DNA from: Lysinibacillus pakistanensis
GTDB taxonomy: Bacteria > Bacillota > Bacilli > Bacillales_A > Planococcaceae
DNA: 55,385 nt
Reading direction: 5' to 3'
Assembly (NCBI GenBank): GCA_001312325.1
Contig: BBDJ01000036.1
Location: 1-55,385 of the forward strand
Positions 40,857-50,136 of the stretch are shown here, piece after piece. The notes under the pieces were generated by a model that saw only the letters and a list, made by a program, of their open reading frames with translations, did not search any database and was not told the origin of the DNA. The position numbers and the translations under genes were made by a program. The number at the start of each line of letters is the position of its first letter. Positions within the stretch are counted from its first letter, which is position 1.

Positions 40857-41722
40857 ATGGAAGGTCTTCAAAAAAATGCTAGATAGCATCGAGTATATAG
40901 AACGGAATTTAGACAATGATCTTTTTATTGAAGATATTGCTGCAATCGCTTATATGTCTAAATATCACTTCCAACGGATGTTCAATATGCTAACTGGATT
41001 TACCGTGAGTGAATATATCCGAAATCGCCGTATTACATTAGCTACACAGGAACTGGTTAATTCCCGGTCTAAAGTGATTGACGTTGCAATGAAGTATGGA
41101 TATGAAAGTCCAGAATCTTTTACAAAAGCATTTCGGAAAATTCATGGTATCAGTCCATCAGAAGCTAAGAAAAATAGTCAATCCTTGAAGGCTTATCCAA
41201 AACTCTCTTTTCAAATTCAGTTAAAGGGTGATGTGGAAATGGATTACAAAATTGTGGAAAAAGACGTATTTACTGTTGTAGGGAAAAGTATTCGTACAAC
41301 CACAATAGGCGGAGAGAACAACCGAAAGATAGCTGCTTTCTGGGATGAATCGAAACAGAATGGATTCACAGGAGAGCTTGCTAAAAACTGTGGCTCCCTT
41401 GGATTAATCGGAATTAGCATGGATTTTGACAAACAACAAGAAAATCTAACTTACTTAATCGGTGCAGAAAAAAAATATTGAACAAATCCCATTTGACTGG
41501 GAAGAAAGACAGATTCCTTCTGCAACCTGGGCAGTTTTTCCAGTATACGGAGCAATGCCCGATGCAATGCCAAGGGCATGGGAGAGGATCTTTTTCGAAT
41601 GGTTTCCAGCAACTAGGTATGAGCATACTGGTGGACCAGAAATGGAGGTATACGTAAGTGATGCTGACCCTTCTTTAGAGGATTATTATAGTGAGATATG
41701 GATACCGATTAAAAAGAAATGA
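40857..41722 (+). CDS. AraC-family regulator with GyrI-like domain (frameshifted)
   Basis: About 287 residues. The N-terminal double helix-turn-helix includes FIEDIAAIAYMSKYHFQRMF, GFTVSEYIRNRRITLATQEL and VAMKYGYESPESFTKAFRKI followed by HGISPSEAKK. The C-terminal part from about residue 125 is a GyrI-like effector domain (YKIVEKDVFTVVGKSIRT, PSATWAVFPVYGAMPDAMPR, EVYVSDADPSLEDYYSEIWI), the kind that binds small drugs in Rob and BmrR-like proteins. AAGGAG lies 10 bp before ATG 40857. A7 at 40870-40876 and A8 at 41468-41475 carry one base too many. Target genes are not obvious. Confidence 0.85.
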
Positions 41723-41794
41723 AAAAAAGGCACATGGACAGTCTCTGTTTATGTTATTTAACTTAGTTAAGCTAGTTAATAGAAGGCTACACAA

Positions 41795-41860
41795 TTATTC
41801 CATTATAGGGCGCGTTTCTTAAGAAATGCGCCTTTTCATTTATGAGCCAAATTGTTAATA
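41795..41860. repeat. Dispersed TTATTCAACAAT repeat, full copy with strong hairpin
   Basis: TTATTCCATTATAGGGCG opens it. GGCGCGTTTCTTAAGAAATG continuing to CGCC is a near-perfect hairpin followed by TTTT, then CATTTATGAGCCAAATTGTT. It stands after the AraC-family gene and could serve as its terminator. Confidence 0.75.
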
Positions 41861-41924
41861 CTTTATTATTCTGGTGGATTTTTATACGTTTATTGCGTAA
41901 AATTTTATACTTCTCCCTCTAAAA

Positions 41925-42288
41925 ATAGGGAAGAATGAATCCAATAATAAACAATACAATAAGTCTGCTTAATAAAAGTAAATATCCATTTCTATTTAGA
42001 GTTAGCTCTCGTCAGAAAGATATAAAATTCTACACCAAATAAGAATGAAAAGATAGTATAGAACCTACCTTCAACAAATAAATATAAAAATCGTTGATAA
42101 TTTGTATCAATAGTATGATTTTCTGGTAACTCAACGAGCAACAAGGCATTTACCAAAGTAATTCCTAATAATGCGTATCCTCGAATATAATCAAATTCAT
42201 TGATTCGTTCGCCTAATAAATTTTTTTCCTTGCTGTAAAAAAATCTCCTTTTTTCACATTTTCTCAGAGGACTTTTCGAATTATACAT
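41925..42288 (-). pseudogene. DUF418 (YeiB-like) membrane protein, truncated
   Basis: The reverse strand gives INEFDYIRGYALLGITLVNA and YLFVEGRFYTIFSFLFGVEF, the N-terminal signature of DUF418/YeiB proteins. A stop then falls at ANSK, and the next stretch continues in another frame (LLLLSRLIVLFIIGFI). The remaining two thirds of the usual 380 residues are absent. Confidence 0.7.
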
Positions 42289-42450
42289 ACAATTTCTTAA
42301 TTTCTTTTAATGAAAATTTTTAAGATTTATAGAGTTTATTTATTATGAATACGTCTGTAGATTTATGGATTTAAAAAAAATATATAGATTAATATGTTTG
42401 ATAAGTAAAGAGAGATAAATAAATATTATCAATTTCGATTTTAACTTTGT
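42289..42450. other. Short AT-rich gap
   Basis: Nothing recognised between the reverse-strand DUF418 relic and the lipoprotein-like relic. Confidence 0.3.
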
Positions 42451-42620
42451 TTGAGTATTCTAACAGGATGTAGTTTTGCTAATAAAATTATTAACGAGAT
42501 TTATTATGTAAAGATTACTATCCTGGAAAAAAAGAAAATGGTGAAATTAACTACGATTTAATAGGATTAGTGAAGATGGAGACACCATGAAAGCAAGAAA
42601 ACACAAAGGGGTTAAAAATT
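42451..42620 (+). pseudogene. Lipoprotein/YxeA-like fragment
   Basis: LSILTGCSFANKIINEIYYV contains a lipobox-like L-T-G-C, and YYPGKKENGEINYDLIGL followed by DEDGDTMKARKHKGVKN (in shifted frames) resembles the beta-rich domain of small YxeA-type secreted proteins. No start codon and two or more frame shifts. Confidence 0.4.
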
Positions 42621-42622
42621 GA

Positions 42623-42772
42623 ATTATTTTATTGATTTACTTTCTGTTCTTTTATAAAAAGTGGATAAATGAATCTAAACAGGTGTTTGTAATTAAGACA
42701 CTTATGTACCTTTATGTTGTAATGGTTTTATTTGTAACACTAATGCCATTTACAGGTGCCATGAATGTATGA
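42623..42772 (+). pseudogene. VanZ-like membrane fragment
   Basis: An open stretch of 49 codons reads LLIYFLFFYKKWINESKQVF then VIKTLMYLYVVMVLFVTLMP and FTGAMNV. The second membrane helix ending F-V-T-L-M-P-F is typical of the VanZ family N-terminal region. No start codon; the rest of the gene is missing. Confidence 0.4.
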
Positions 42773-42994
42773 TAATTGGTGTCACTTTAGGATTTATTTT
42801 GCACATATAACTTTAAAACCTAACTACCTTCACATGAGAAGATTAGCTGGGTTTCTTAATTATTTATATCCAGGTTTTTTGTGTACCATTAATTCTTTTG
42901 AAAAAGCGAAACAAAAGGTCGGTTTCGCTTGTTTAATAAATAAAAATCAGCTTTGTGCGTTAAAAAGTATTTACTTCCGTATGTTATTCATTTA

Positions 42995-43026
42995 CATTAA
43001 ATAAATAAACGTTTATTTATTTAATG
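42995..43026. promoter_or_regulatory. Perfect 32-bp palindrome before the TetR gene
   Basis: CATTAAATAAATAAAC is followed directly by its exact reverse complement GTTTATTTATTTAATG. It ends 18 bp before the TetR-family start, the usual place for a TetR operator covering its own promoter. Confidence 0.8.
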
Positions 43027-43044
43027 TATTGTGAGGGATGATGA

Positions 43045-43629
43045 ATGGCAAGAACAGTCAACAATCAACAGCGACTAGAGAAGCGAAATATCATATTAAA
43101 AGAAGCAAAAAGGCAATTTCCAAGAGAGGGGTTTTCTAAGACTACCCTTTCTAGTATAGGACAGGCAATAGGTATTAATCCTGCTACGATTTTACTGTAT
43201 TTTCCTAGCAAAGAGGATTTGTTTGAGAATACCGTTAAAGAAGCATTTCAAGAGACTAGAAAAGGACAACTTTATTTACCAGAAAGCTTAGAACTGTCAG
43301 AACAATTAGAGCAGATGGTGAGGCATCACGTGAGGAAATATCGTGAAGATCCATCAAACCTACGAATTTTACAATATTTATTTTCTCAATCTGGTAGGTT
43401 TCCAGAGCTAGAGCAAGAAGCAGTTTCAATCACTTATGAGTTTGTGGAGAGAATGACTGGATTGTTGAAGAAGTGCTCTAGTTTAAATGAAACCGAACAA
43501 GATCTTCGCGATAAAACGTGGGCTTATTTATCTTTCCTAAGTGGATTTACGATGATTATGCTTGAGCCTGAAAAATATCCATTATGGGAGGGAATTGTTA
43601 AACAAGGAGTTAAGCTAATTGAAACATAG
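43045..43629 (+). CDS. TetR-family transcriptional regulator
   Basis: 194 residues, intact. The N-terminal DNA-binding domain runs from KRNIILKEAKRQFPREGFSK to TTLSSIGQAIGINPATILLY with FPSKEDLFENTV; the C-terminal 130 residues are helical ligand-binding sequence. GTGAGGGATG precedes ATG 43045. The 32-bp palindrome just upstream indicates autoregulation. The nucleotidyltransferase gene follows 15 bp after its stop and is probably co-transcribed. Confidence 0.88.
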   Translation: MARTVNNQQRLEKRNIILKEAKRQFPREGFSKTTLSSIGQAIGINPATILLYFPSKEDLFENTVKEAFQETRKGQLYLPESLELSEQLEQMVRHHVRKYREDPSNLRILQYLFSQSGRFPELEQEAVSITYEFVERMTGLLKKCSSLNETEQDLRDKTWAYLSFLSGFTMIMLEPEKYPLWEGIVKQGVKLIET

Positions 43630-43644
43630 AGGAGTTAAAAAAAC

Positions 43645-44423
43645 ATGATCCATAACGAAGTCAAGAAGGTAATGATGCTTTATAGTAGCAAGTTGAATGA
43701 AGTGTTTCCAAATCAAGTTCTAGGTATCTATTTATATGGCTCAACCGTTTTAGATGCATTTCATCCTGAACGCAGTGATATTGATTTTGTTACAGTTTTT
43801 AGTCAAGAATTGTCGGGGAAAGAATTGAAAAAAACTATCGCACCTTCATAAGAAAATTCGAGCTGAAAATCCATTGGCCAAAAAGTTTGAATGTGAATAT
43901 TTATCCTTGGATGAGCAGAATCAATTACATATACACAAATCTTACCCGTTTTTTTGAAGGTACAAAGTGTAAGGGAAAAAGAAGGCTTATGAAAATTGCC
44001 GTTTATCAGCTTGTTCATGATTCATATGCTATTTACGGTCCGAATTTTTCTACTTATTACTCAAATATAGATTGGAAGGATGTTATGCAGGAGATGGAGT
44101 ACAATCTTAACCACTATATAGCGAGTAAAGCTTCTCGAAGCTATTTGTTTTTATTCGATTTTTGGATTGAGTTCATTGTATTAACCTTATGTCGAGTGTA
44201 CTATACTTTGAAAACAGAAAAGATTACATCAAAGGAACTGGCCTGTGCAGAAGTGATAAAGGACTTTAATTTAAGGTATTCTGACATTCTTCATGAGGCA
44301 CTTAGAATTAGAGGGAGAGTTCAAGCCAAGTCCAATTATAAAAATCGTTGGGAACGAAAGAATGCAACGATCCATTTTATAAATTCTTTAAGAGAGTATT
44401 GTAATCAAGCTTTTTTTATCTAG
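43645..44423 (+). CDS. Aminoglycoside adenylyltransferase-like nucleotidyltransferase (frameshifted)
   Basis: About 259 residues. GIYLYGSTVLDAFHPERSDI then DF is the nucleotidyltransferase G-S-x9-13-D-x-D metal site; the C-terminal helical half resembles the DUF4111 domain of AadA/ANT(9)-type enzymes. Breaks at A7 43828-43834 and T7 43949-43955, one base too many each. Corrected, the chain continues KLSHLHKKIRAENPLAKKFE and KSYPFFEGTKCKGKRRLM. Whether it modifies an antibiotic cannot be told from sequence; the TetR neighbour suggests inducible expression. Confidence 0.7.
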
Positions 44424-44686
44424 ATAAATATGGAATTGATTCTGCAAAAGTCAATTTCATTAATCTTGCTGCTTTAACTAAACTGCCAAATAGTTTAAGT
44501 GTAAATCCTCACAATATCCAATTTGCTTTAAAATTGTATTAAACAAATATTGTTACTCAAATCGCTCATCTCACTTTTGATGGTATTCAAGTTTAGCGAA
44601 GGTGATTTTTTATACGAACCTTTTACCTGGAACGTATGTTTGTGTCTTTCCTTTATATTTTGTATAATAAAAATAAAGGAAAGATT

Positions 44687-45162
44687 ATGGATGAGTTTTT
44701 GAAGTATCGACAAGTTGATGATTTATTAAAGGGTTGGGCAGTGGCTGTGGAAGGGACTTTGCAAGTATTACAAGTCGTAACAAATGAAAAATTAGGACAA
44801 AGTGTTTTGGAAGGGCATAGTACCTTGGTTAGGCTGGCTTTAGTAGAAACAACAGGTTATTTTAGCCATTTAGCAGTTTTAACTGCACCAATGATTGGTC
44901 AAGAACCAGTTCCAGCGACAGCAGGAGAAATTATAGCAGCTTACGAAAAAGCAGCAGAGGTAGTCAAGGAATAGGGAGCTAAGCTATCAGATGTGGACTT
45001 GCTATCAGAAACAGGCATTGCGAGTGTTGCAACAAAAGGTGTATTATTATTCGTTTCTTAATTGAGCACCAAACACATCACCGAGGCCAAATGATGGTGC
45101 TATTACGTCATACAGGCTTACCAGTACCCGCTGTGATGTACCCAATAAAAGAAATGCAATAA
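44687..45162 (+). pseudogene. DinB-like (YfiT/DinB superfamily) protein, broken
   Basis: MDEFLKYRQVDDLLKGWAVA, HLAVLTAPMIGQEPVPATAG, a stop at 44972-44974, then AKLSDVDLLSETGIA and, in a shifted frame, IEHQTHHRGQMMVLLRHTGL with the metal-binding H-x3-H-H motif. These are the parts of a four-helix DinB-superfamily protein of about 160 residues. A stop plus at least one shift suggest decay. Confidence 0.65.
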
Positions 45163-45217
45163 GGAAATGCCCACCTGGGTAGTATTACTTAATGTTAGAG
45201 TTTTTAATATGCAGCTA

Positions 45218-45264
45218 ATTGGTTGGATTGAGTTAGATATTGCACTGGACTCGAGCCAACCAAT
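45218..45264. other. Intergenic hairpin
   Basis: ATTGGTTGG pairs with CCAACCAAT, with GAGT and ACTC in the loop extending the stem. No T run follows on the plus strand, so a terminator role is unsure. Confidence 0.5.
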
Positions 45265-45386
45265 AAAAGTCTAACAAACGCCCCAGCGAGGAAGTAAAAC
45301 AAATTTCCCTTCACGTCTTCGTTTTTCTTTTCCCCACCATTCCCACTGTAATATAAAAAGAAACTAAACTAGAGGTAGGTGTGTAC

Positions 45387-46581
45387 ATGATCCAATTAAC
45401 AAACCGCCAGGCACGGCAATTTGTGTTGTTGAAACACGGACTTTTGGATGAATATAAATTTAGCGGGAAGCAGGGCGTACTGGATTTTGCTCGGCAGGTT
45501 GGCTGTATTCAATACGACCCCATCGATGTTTGCGGAAAAAAACGCCGAATTGGTGTTACAGTCGCGAATCAAAGGATTTACTAAGGAAATGCTCGCCGAT
45601 TTGCTGTATGAGGATAGAAGCCTTGTCGATTATCCCGACAAGAACCTGGCCATTATCCCTGTTGAGGACTGGCCGTATTTTGAGCGATACAGGCAGGCTG
45701 CCCGACAACATGCCGAACGCTATCCCGAAATGGAGGCGTTGACAGCTCAAGTCCGAGCTCATATCCAAAATCAAGGTGCACTATGTTCGGATGATTTAAA
45801 ATTGGATGGAGATTTCTCTTGGCAATCGGCCATCCACTGGAGCAGTGGAAACAATCCATCTCGTTCAGTGCTGGAACAGATGTACTCGACGGGTGAGTTG
45901 ATTATCCATCATAAAAAAGGAACGCGTAAATATTACGATATAGCCAAGAAGTATATACAGCCAAATCTACTGCATGCATCAGAGCCGCTGGTTGATGAAC
46001 TTGAGCATCATAAGTGGCGGGTACTACGTCGAATTGGCTCTGTTGGTCTCTTATGGAATCGTGCGTCAGATGCATGGTTGAATATTTGGGGGCTGAAAGC
46101 AGCACAACGCAAAGAGGTTTTCCGCCAGCTATTACACGAAGCTCGCATTGTTGCTGTTGCTGTTGAGCAAATGAAGGATATGCTGTACTGCCTCGCGGAG
46201 GATTTACCGCTTATTGAAGCCGTTCTTCAAAATCAGGAGCCGAAATGGCGTTGCGAGCTTATTGCTCCACTAGATAATTTCATTTGGGACAGAAAACTTA
46301 TCAACGAATTGTTTAACTTTGATTACACCTGGGAGATTTACACGCCTGCAATTAAACGAAAATTTGGCTATTATGTGCTGCCTCTGTTATATGGAGAGAG
46401 CTTTATTGGACGAGCGGAGATTATCGCGGAGAGAAAAACTGAAACACTCGTTGTTAAAAATATCTGGTACGAGAACAGTGTGAAGCAAACAACACAATTG
46501 CGAACAGCTTTGAACAGTTGTTTCCAAAAGTTTGCACTATTCAATGGGTGTGAGACAATTTCGGCAGATTCTTTGAACTGA
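45387..46581 (+). CDS. Winged-helix protein of the YcaQ/AlkX DNA glycosylase family (frameshifted)
   Basis: About 398 residues, HTH_42 (DUF1006) superfamily. ARQFVLLKHGLLDEYKFSGK and VGCIQYDPIDVCGKNAELVL contain the Q-x-D catalytic motif described for E. coli YcaQ, an interstrand-crosslink DNA glycosylase. Later, WIRRIGSVG-type and APLDNFIWDRKLINELFNFD segments fit the family. A7 at 45536-45542 has one base too many. ATG 45387 is preferred over GTG 45381 because AGAGGTAGG ends 7 bp before it. Codon use is more GC-rich than the flanks, suggesting later arrival. Confidence 0.8.
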
Positions 46582-46622
46582 GTATAGGGATAATAAAGTT
46601 GTTACTTTTGAAGTAAAATAAT

Positions 46623-46662
46623 CAGAGCCTTACTACAGTTCGTGTGTAGAAAAGCTCTTTCA
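46623..46662 (+). terminator. Likely terminator of the YcaQ-like gene
   Basis: AGAGC and GCTCT close a hairpin whose inner stem is CTACA/TGTAG, followed by TTTC; 42 bp after the stop. Confidence 0.6.
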
Positions 46663-46703
46663 AGTTGTTAAAATTAGGCTGTTTTCTTAAAGATTCAACT
46701 AAA

Positions 46704-46747
46704 TACCTATAAGATGACCTTTTTAAAAGTGTCTATCTTATAGGGTA
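46704..46747. terminator. Strong intergenic hairpin, possibly terminator of the reverse gene
   Basis: TACCTATAAGAT pairs with ATCTTATAGGGTA, with GAC/GTC extending the stem. It lies just downstream of the reverse-strand gene that ends at 46756. Confidence 0.55.
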
Positions 46748-46755
46748 CATTTTAA

Positions 46756-47140
46756 CTAAAGAGGAGACCATTTTTTTATATCATCAATGATAATTTCTAT
46801 ATGTTTCTTTTCCTTTGGGTTAACAACATATGCAATGTTCTTGTAAGGTAGTGGTCCTGGATAAAAATAAGAAGGATTTTCAATTGTTTTAATTACTGCA
46901 GGAATAATTCCAAATATATTTAAATTGAGGCGAATTTTGTTATTGTATTTGTAGACAATGAATAAGTGCTCTCTATCTGTTGATAGGAAATAACAATATA
47001 CCTCTTAAAAGACTTTTCTCAGTAGTGTAGGTGTATAAAATATTGTTTTCAACTAATGGCGGATACTTATCTTTTTCCAATTGACGGGGATAAAGTCTGA
47101 ATAAAGGTTTTTGATATTCCCTTTTCCTCCTATATCCCAT
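46756..47140 (-). pseudogene. Hypothetical protein, frameshifted
   Basis: The reverse strand reads MGYRRKREYQKPLFRLYPRQ and onward to RGILLFPI, then one base short, DREHLFIVYKYNNKIRLNLN, IFGIIPAVIKTIENPSYFYP and KKHIEIIIDDIKK. About 128 residues if the single break near 46990 is repaired. No family recognised. It may be an intact gene with one sequence error or the C-terminal part of a longer one. Confidence 0.4.
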
Positions 47141-47160
47141 AAGTAATTTCTTAATGCTGT

Positions 47161-47303
47161 AGCGGTATCGGTTGGGTTACTCAACGCATGAATCGTCCGA
47201 TGTGACTCCGCAAACGTATATCAATTTCTCTGTTGATTCACCGACTGGAATGCCCTGCGGCGTCTACGACATCATGAGCAAGCCGCAGGCGACGATTGAG
47301 TGA
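47161..47303 (+). pseudogene. GC-rich C-terminal gene fragment, unknown
   Basis: 47 codons without a start read RYRLGYSTHESSDVTPQTYI, NFSVDSPTGMPCGVYDIMSK and PQATIE-stop. GC-rich codon use resembles the following rsgA-like pair. Family not recognised. Confidence 0.3.
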
Positions 47304-47312
47304 GAGTAAATG

Positions 47313-47365
47313 AAAGAAACTCCAAAACCCACTACATTCTAGGGTTTTTGGAGTTTCTTTTTTTT
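47313..47365. terminator. Bidirectional terminator
   Basis: AAAGAAACTCCAAAA-CCC pairs with GGG-TTTTTGGAGTTTCTTT around ACTACATTCTA; T runs on both strands. It closes the leftward phosphotransferase gene and the fragment to its left. Confidence 0.9.
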
Positions 47366-47369
47366 AGAG

Positions 47370-48387
47370 TTAACCCTGCGTAGGGATGGCCTTCATTTCA
47401 TAGATTTTTTTGGAGCGTAAGGACTTGATTTGTCTTCTCGTCATCGTCCTCTGCGTAGAGATACGACTCCACAAGTCTGTACCCGAATACGAGAAGGATC
47501 ATCTCATAGACGCAATTATCAGCGATATGGGATACATCCACATACTGCGAAAATCCTTTATAATATGCAGGGACGCATCGCTGGTAGTATTCAATCATGT
47601 GATTGATATCCGATTCATCCGCAATCAGGCTTGCGAGATCCTCTCCCAAATAACCCCATCCGGTTGTGTCCCAATCAATGACCGCGATTTTCCCGTCGGC
47701 ATAGATCAGGTTGGTCACCCAGAAGTCCCGGTGGCAAAGCACGAGGGGCAGTTTTTCTATGCGGGCTAGTATCTCGTCTGCGTGCTTATCGATGTCGATG
47801 AGCATTTGTCGTAAGTGTTGCGGCAATTCGGAGTCTTCCGAGCGTATATAATTGTAGACGACCGGCCATGACCGGTAATGCAGATACGTATTCTTCATGA
47901 GATCTGCATGGCTCAGGTTGTTCAGGCTCTGCAATACAGCGGGTTGCTCTAAATACAGTTTGCCTTGATACCGTCCTAACTCTAGCGCAGCCAGTTCATA
48001 CATGTCACCGGTCAAGTCTAAACCGGTTATACCATCGATATATTCCAGCCACAGCTGGAATTCATTTTCATCGGCATTGATCTCAGCGTGATAACATGTA
48101 GGCCAGCGGAAGGTATTCGAGAACGTCGCACCCAAGTCGGACGCATATAGATCATATTCCCGTCGCCATGAACCTGGATCTCCGTAACGCTCCCATTTCT
48201 TCTGAATTTTTAGCACGATACGGTATGGCAATTTTTCACCATCAGCGGTTTCAGCGTTCCCCGTTATTAGGTACACATTTCCCACCGTTCCGCCCTGTAA
48301 TTGTGTGGTTTGGCAGTCGGCATAGAAGATATCCTTCTTGAACTGTCGGCTTAAGGCATAGATCAGCGTTTCGAATTTAATAATCAT
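47370..48387 (-). CDS. APH-family phosphotransferase (frameshifted at 3' end)
   Basis: About 338 residues of the aminoglycoside phosphotransferase/choline-kinase fold. PLVLCHRDFWVTNLIYADGK is the catalytic H-x-D loop with its asparagine, and IAVIDWDTTGWGYLGEDLAS contains the metal-binding D-x-D. The substrate is unknown. T7 at 47405-47411 has one base too many; corrected, it ends IYEMKAIPTQG. ATG 48387 lies behind GGAGGG and overlaps the rsgA-like stop as ATGA, so the two genes are coupled. GC-rich relative to the window. Confidence 0.8.
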
Positions 48388-49457
48388 TTCTTCCACCCTC
48401 CGTTTCTCTTCGTTTGCTTGCTCTGCGTAGTGATCCTTTTATTTCGAGCCCTCTTGTCGATGGGGTAGCTCGTTTTACTCTGGACATACTTGTTCTCATG
48501 CTGCTGGGCAATATATTGCTTCCACCGTTCAAGCGGCAACGAACCATCAGCAAGTGCAGCAAGGACGGCACAGCCCGGCTCGGTCTGATGACGGCAATCT
48601 TTAAATCGGCATTTTAGGAACCATTCTTCCACATCGGTAAAGCTGGCGCGTATACCTTCATCGGCTTCAAATAGCCCAAGCTCACGCATACCGGGCGTAT
48701 CGATGACCATCGCACCGGAGGGGAGCATGAACAGCTGACGGTGAGTTGTCGTATGTCGTCCGCGGCTATCATCCTCCCGAATCGCCTGAACCTTCATTAA
48801 GTCCTGTCCCATCAACGCATTGAGCAGAGACGATTTACCGACGCCGGACATGCCTAGAAAGACGACTGTTTTACCAGGCATCAAGTAGGGATTGAGTTCA
48901 TTTAGCCCCGCACCTGTATGACTGCAGATGGCGTGAACAGGAACATCAGGGATGCTTTGTGTAACTTCTGTGAGCGCGGAGTTGTAGTCTTCAACGAGAT
49001 CAGTTTTGGTCAGAATGACGACCGGCTGGCCGCTGCTTTTCCTAGCTTGTGTCAGGTACCGTACGATACGTGAGACGTTTAAGTCCCAATTCAGAGAAGA
49101 GAGGATGAATACATAGTCAAAGTTGGTTGCAACGATCTGCTCCCTTATGGTTTTGACATAGCCTACAGCATGCCCTGAGAAATCCGCACGCGAGAATTTA
49201 GATCGGCGGGGCAGAACCTTAACGATGAGAGAATCTCCATTCTCGTTATAGTGCAACAAGACAAAGTCACCGACACACGGAAAGTCTACACGCGATTCCG
49301 CGCTGTGATAGAACGTTCCTTTGAGTACTGCCGTTATTTCCCCGTGCTCAGTCACAACAGTGAGGCGCTCGCGCTGAAGTTCAATTACCCTGCCGGGTAA
49401 TAATTCGTCGGGAATTGCTTCTATTTCTGTGTAGCCATAGGTTTTTAAATCAATCAT
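48384..49457 (-). CDS. RsgA-like circularly permuted GTPase (paralogue)
   Basis: 357 residues, intact. Permuted GTPase order: ILTKTDLVEDYNSA (G4), FLGMSGVGKSSLLNALMGQD (G1), RGRHTTTHRQLFML (G2) and GAMVIDTPGMRELGLF (G3). The zinc finger has C-x4-C-x5-H-x5-C-type spacing in CRFKDCRHQTEPGC. The OB-fold precedes it. RsgA proteins assist 30S maturation; this one sits outside the usual rsgA locus, coupled to a phosphotransferase, and is GC-rich, so it looks like an acquired paralogue. ATG 49457 follows AAAGGAGC; an earlier in-frame start lacks a site. Confidence 0.88.
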   Translation of the reverse strand: MIDLKTYGYTEIEAIPDELLPGRVIELQRERLTVVTEHGEITAVLKGTFYHSAESRVDFPCVGDFVLLHYNENGDSLIVKVLPRRSKFSRADFSGHAVGYVKTIREQIVATNFDYVFILSSLNWDLNVSRIVRYLTQARKSSGQPVVILTKTDLVEDYNSALTEVTQSIPDVPVHAICSHTGAGLNELNPYLMPGKTVVFLGMSGVGKSSLLNALMGQDLMKVQAIREDDSRGRHTTTHRQLFMLPSGAMVIDTPGMRELGLFEADEGIRASFTDVEEWFLKCRFKDCRHQTEPGCAVLAALADGSLPLERWKQYIAQQHENKYVQSKTSYPIDKRARNKRITTQSKQTKRNGGWKK

Positions 49458-49502
49458 GGTTTTTGTTAGCTCCTTTAATGTTGTTTTTTTTGGACGCAAA
49501 AA

Positions 49503-49582
49503 TGCCACGGACAAGCAGCCTCTAAAGAAGCTGCTGTCGCGCGGCATCAGGACGCAAAAAAAGATACGACCTTCATCGTATC
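49503..49582 (-). promoter_or_regulatory. Double-hairpin leader of the rsgA-like operon
   Basis: On the minus strand GATACGATGAAGGTCGTATC plus seven T forms a terminator-like hairpin (49563-49582). A second hairpin, TGCC..CAGC/GCTG..GGCA (49503-49546), is followed by five T. Each T run is followed by GCGTCC. The first contains a nine-codon frame, ATG to TGA, reading MKVVSFFAS. Attenuation is inferred. Confidence 0.55.
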
Positions 49583-49622
49583 ACGCAAACAGCAATATTC
49601 ACGAAAGGTTACTTTAAAAAAT

Positions 49623-49669
49623 GGCATACCAAATAATACGGGCATTTTCCCGTTTTTTTAGTGTATGCC
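49623..49669. terminator. Nested hairpin with T run
   Basis: Outer arms GGCATAC and GTATGCC enclose ACGGG-CATTTT-CCCGT and seven T. The inner hairpin alone would be a plus-strand terminator, but no plus-strand gene ends nearby. Confidence 0.55.
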
Positions 49670-49983
49670 TACTATTCAGTTTTAAGACCAAATCACCATA
49701 TTAGTAGTTGCCATTAAAAACATCTCCCTTCGTTTTAGGAACTTGCTTATCACTAAGCTGTCTATAGAATAACCCGTTTTGGAAAAAAAAGGCAATACTT
49801 GCCTGCGGGGCATGACGGTGCAGATTGTGTCGGCCTTCACCATCGAGCCTGTCGTTGAGCTAAATTTCCCGTCAGGTATATTTAGTCTCCAAGTAAGGAT
49901 AAACAAGGGAAAAAGTTAATAATACAGCATAATTGATTAGAATCAAGATGGAAACTAGTATGAATTACCAATAGGTAATCATT
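49670..49983. other. Gap with no supported gene
   Basis: A reverse frame of 74 codons (49682-49906) has no ribosome binding site and no family resemblance. A GC-richer patch at 49800-49870 may be a relic. Confidence 0.35.
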
Positions 49984-50046
49984 GTTCTACAAACGGGCGC
50001 TTTCCTTGAATAAAGAAAGTTTTATAAAGGGCCAAATTGTAATAAC
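49984..50046. repeat. Dispersed TTATTCAACAAT repeat, full copy
   Basis: TTCTACAAACGGGCGC opens it, CTTTCC-TTGAATAA-AGAAAG forms the inner hairpin, and AAAGGGCCAAATTGTAATAA closes it. Confidence 0.7.
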
Positions 50047-50066
50047 TTATTTTTTTTAAATAACTC

Positions 50067-50085
50067 CAAATTCGATTTTGGGAAC
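50067..50085 (+). repeat. 19-bp motif beside dispersed repeat
   Basis: CAAATTCGATTTTGGGAAC lies 20 bp right of the repeat, as at 2195 and 54061. Confidence 0.55.
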
Positions 50086-50136
50086 TTCTGTTAATTTATA
50101 TCGTTAAATTTAAAAAAAGGCTCTTCACTATAACTT

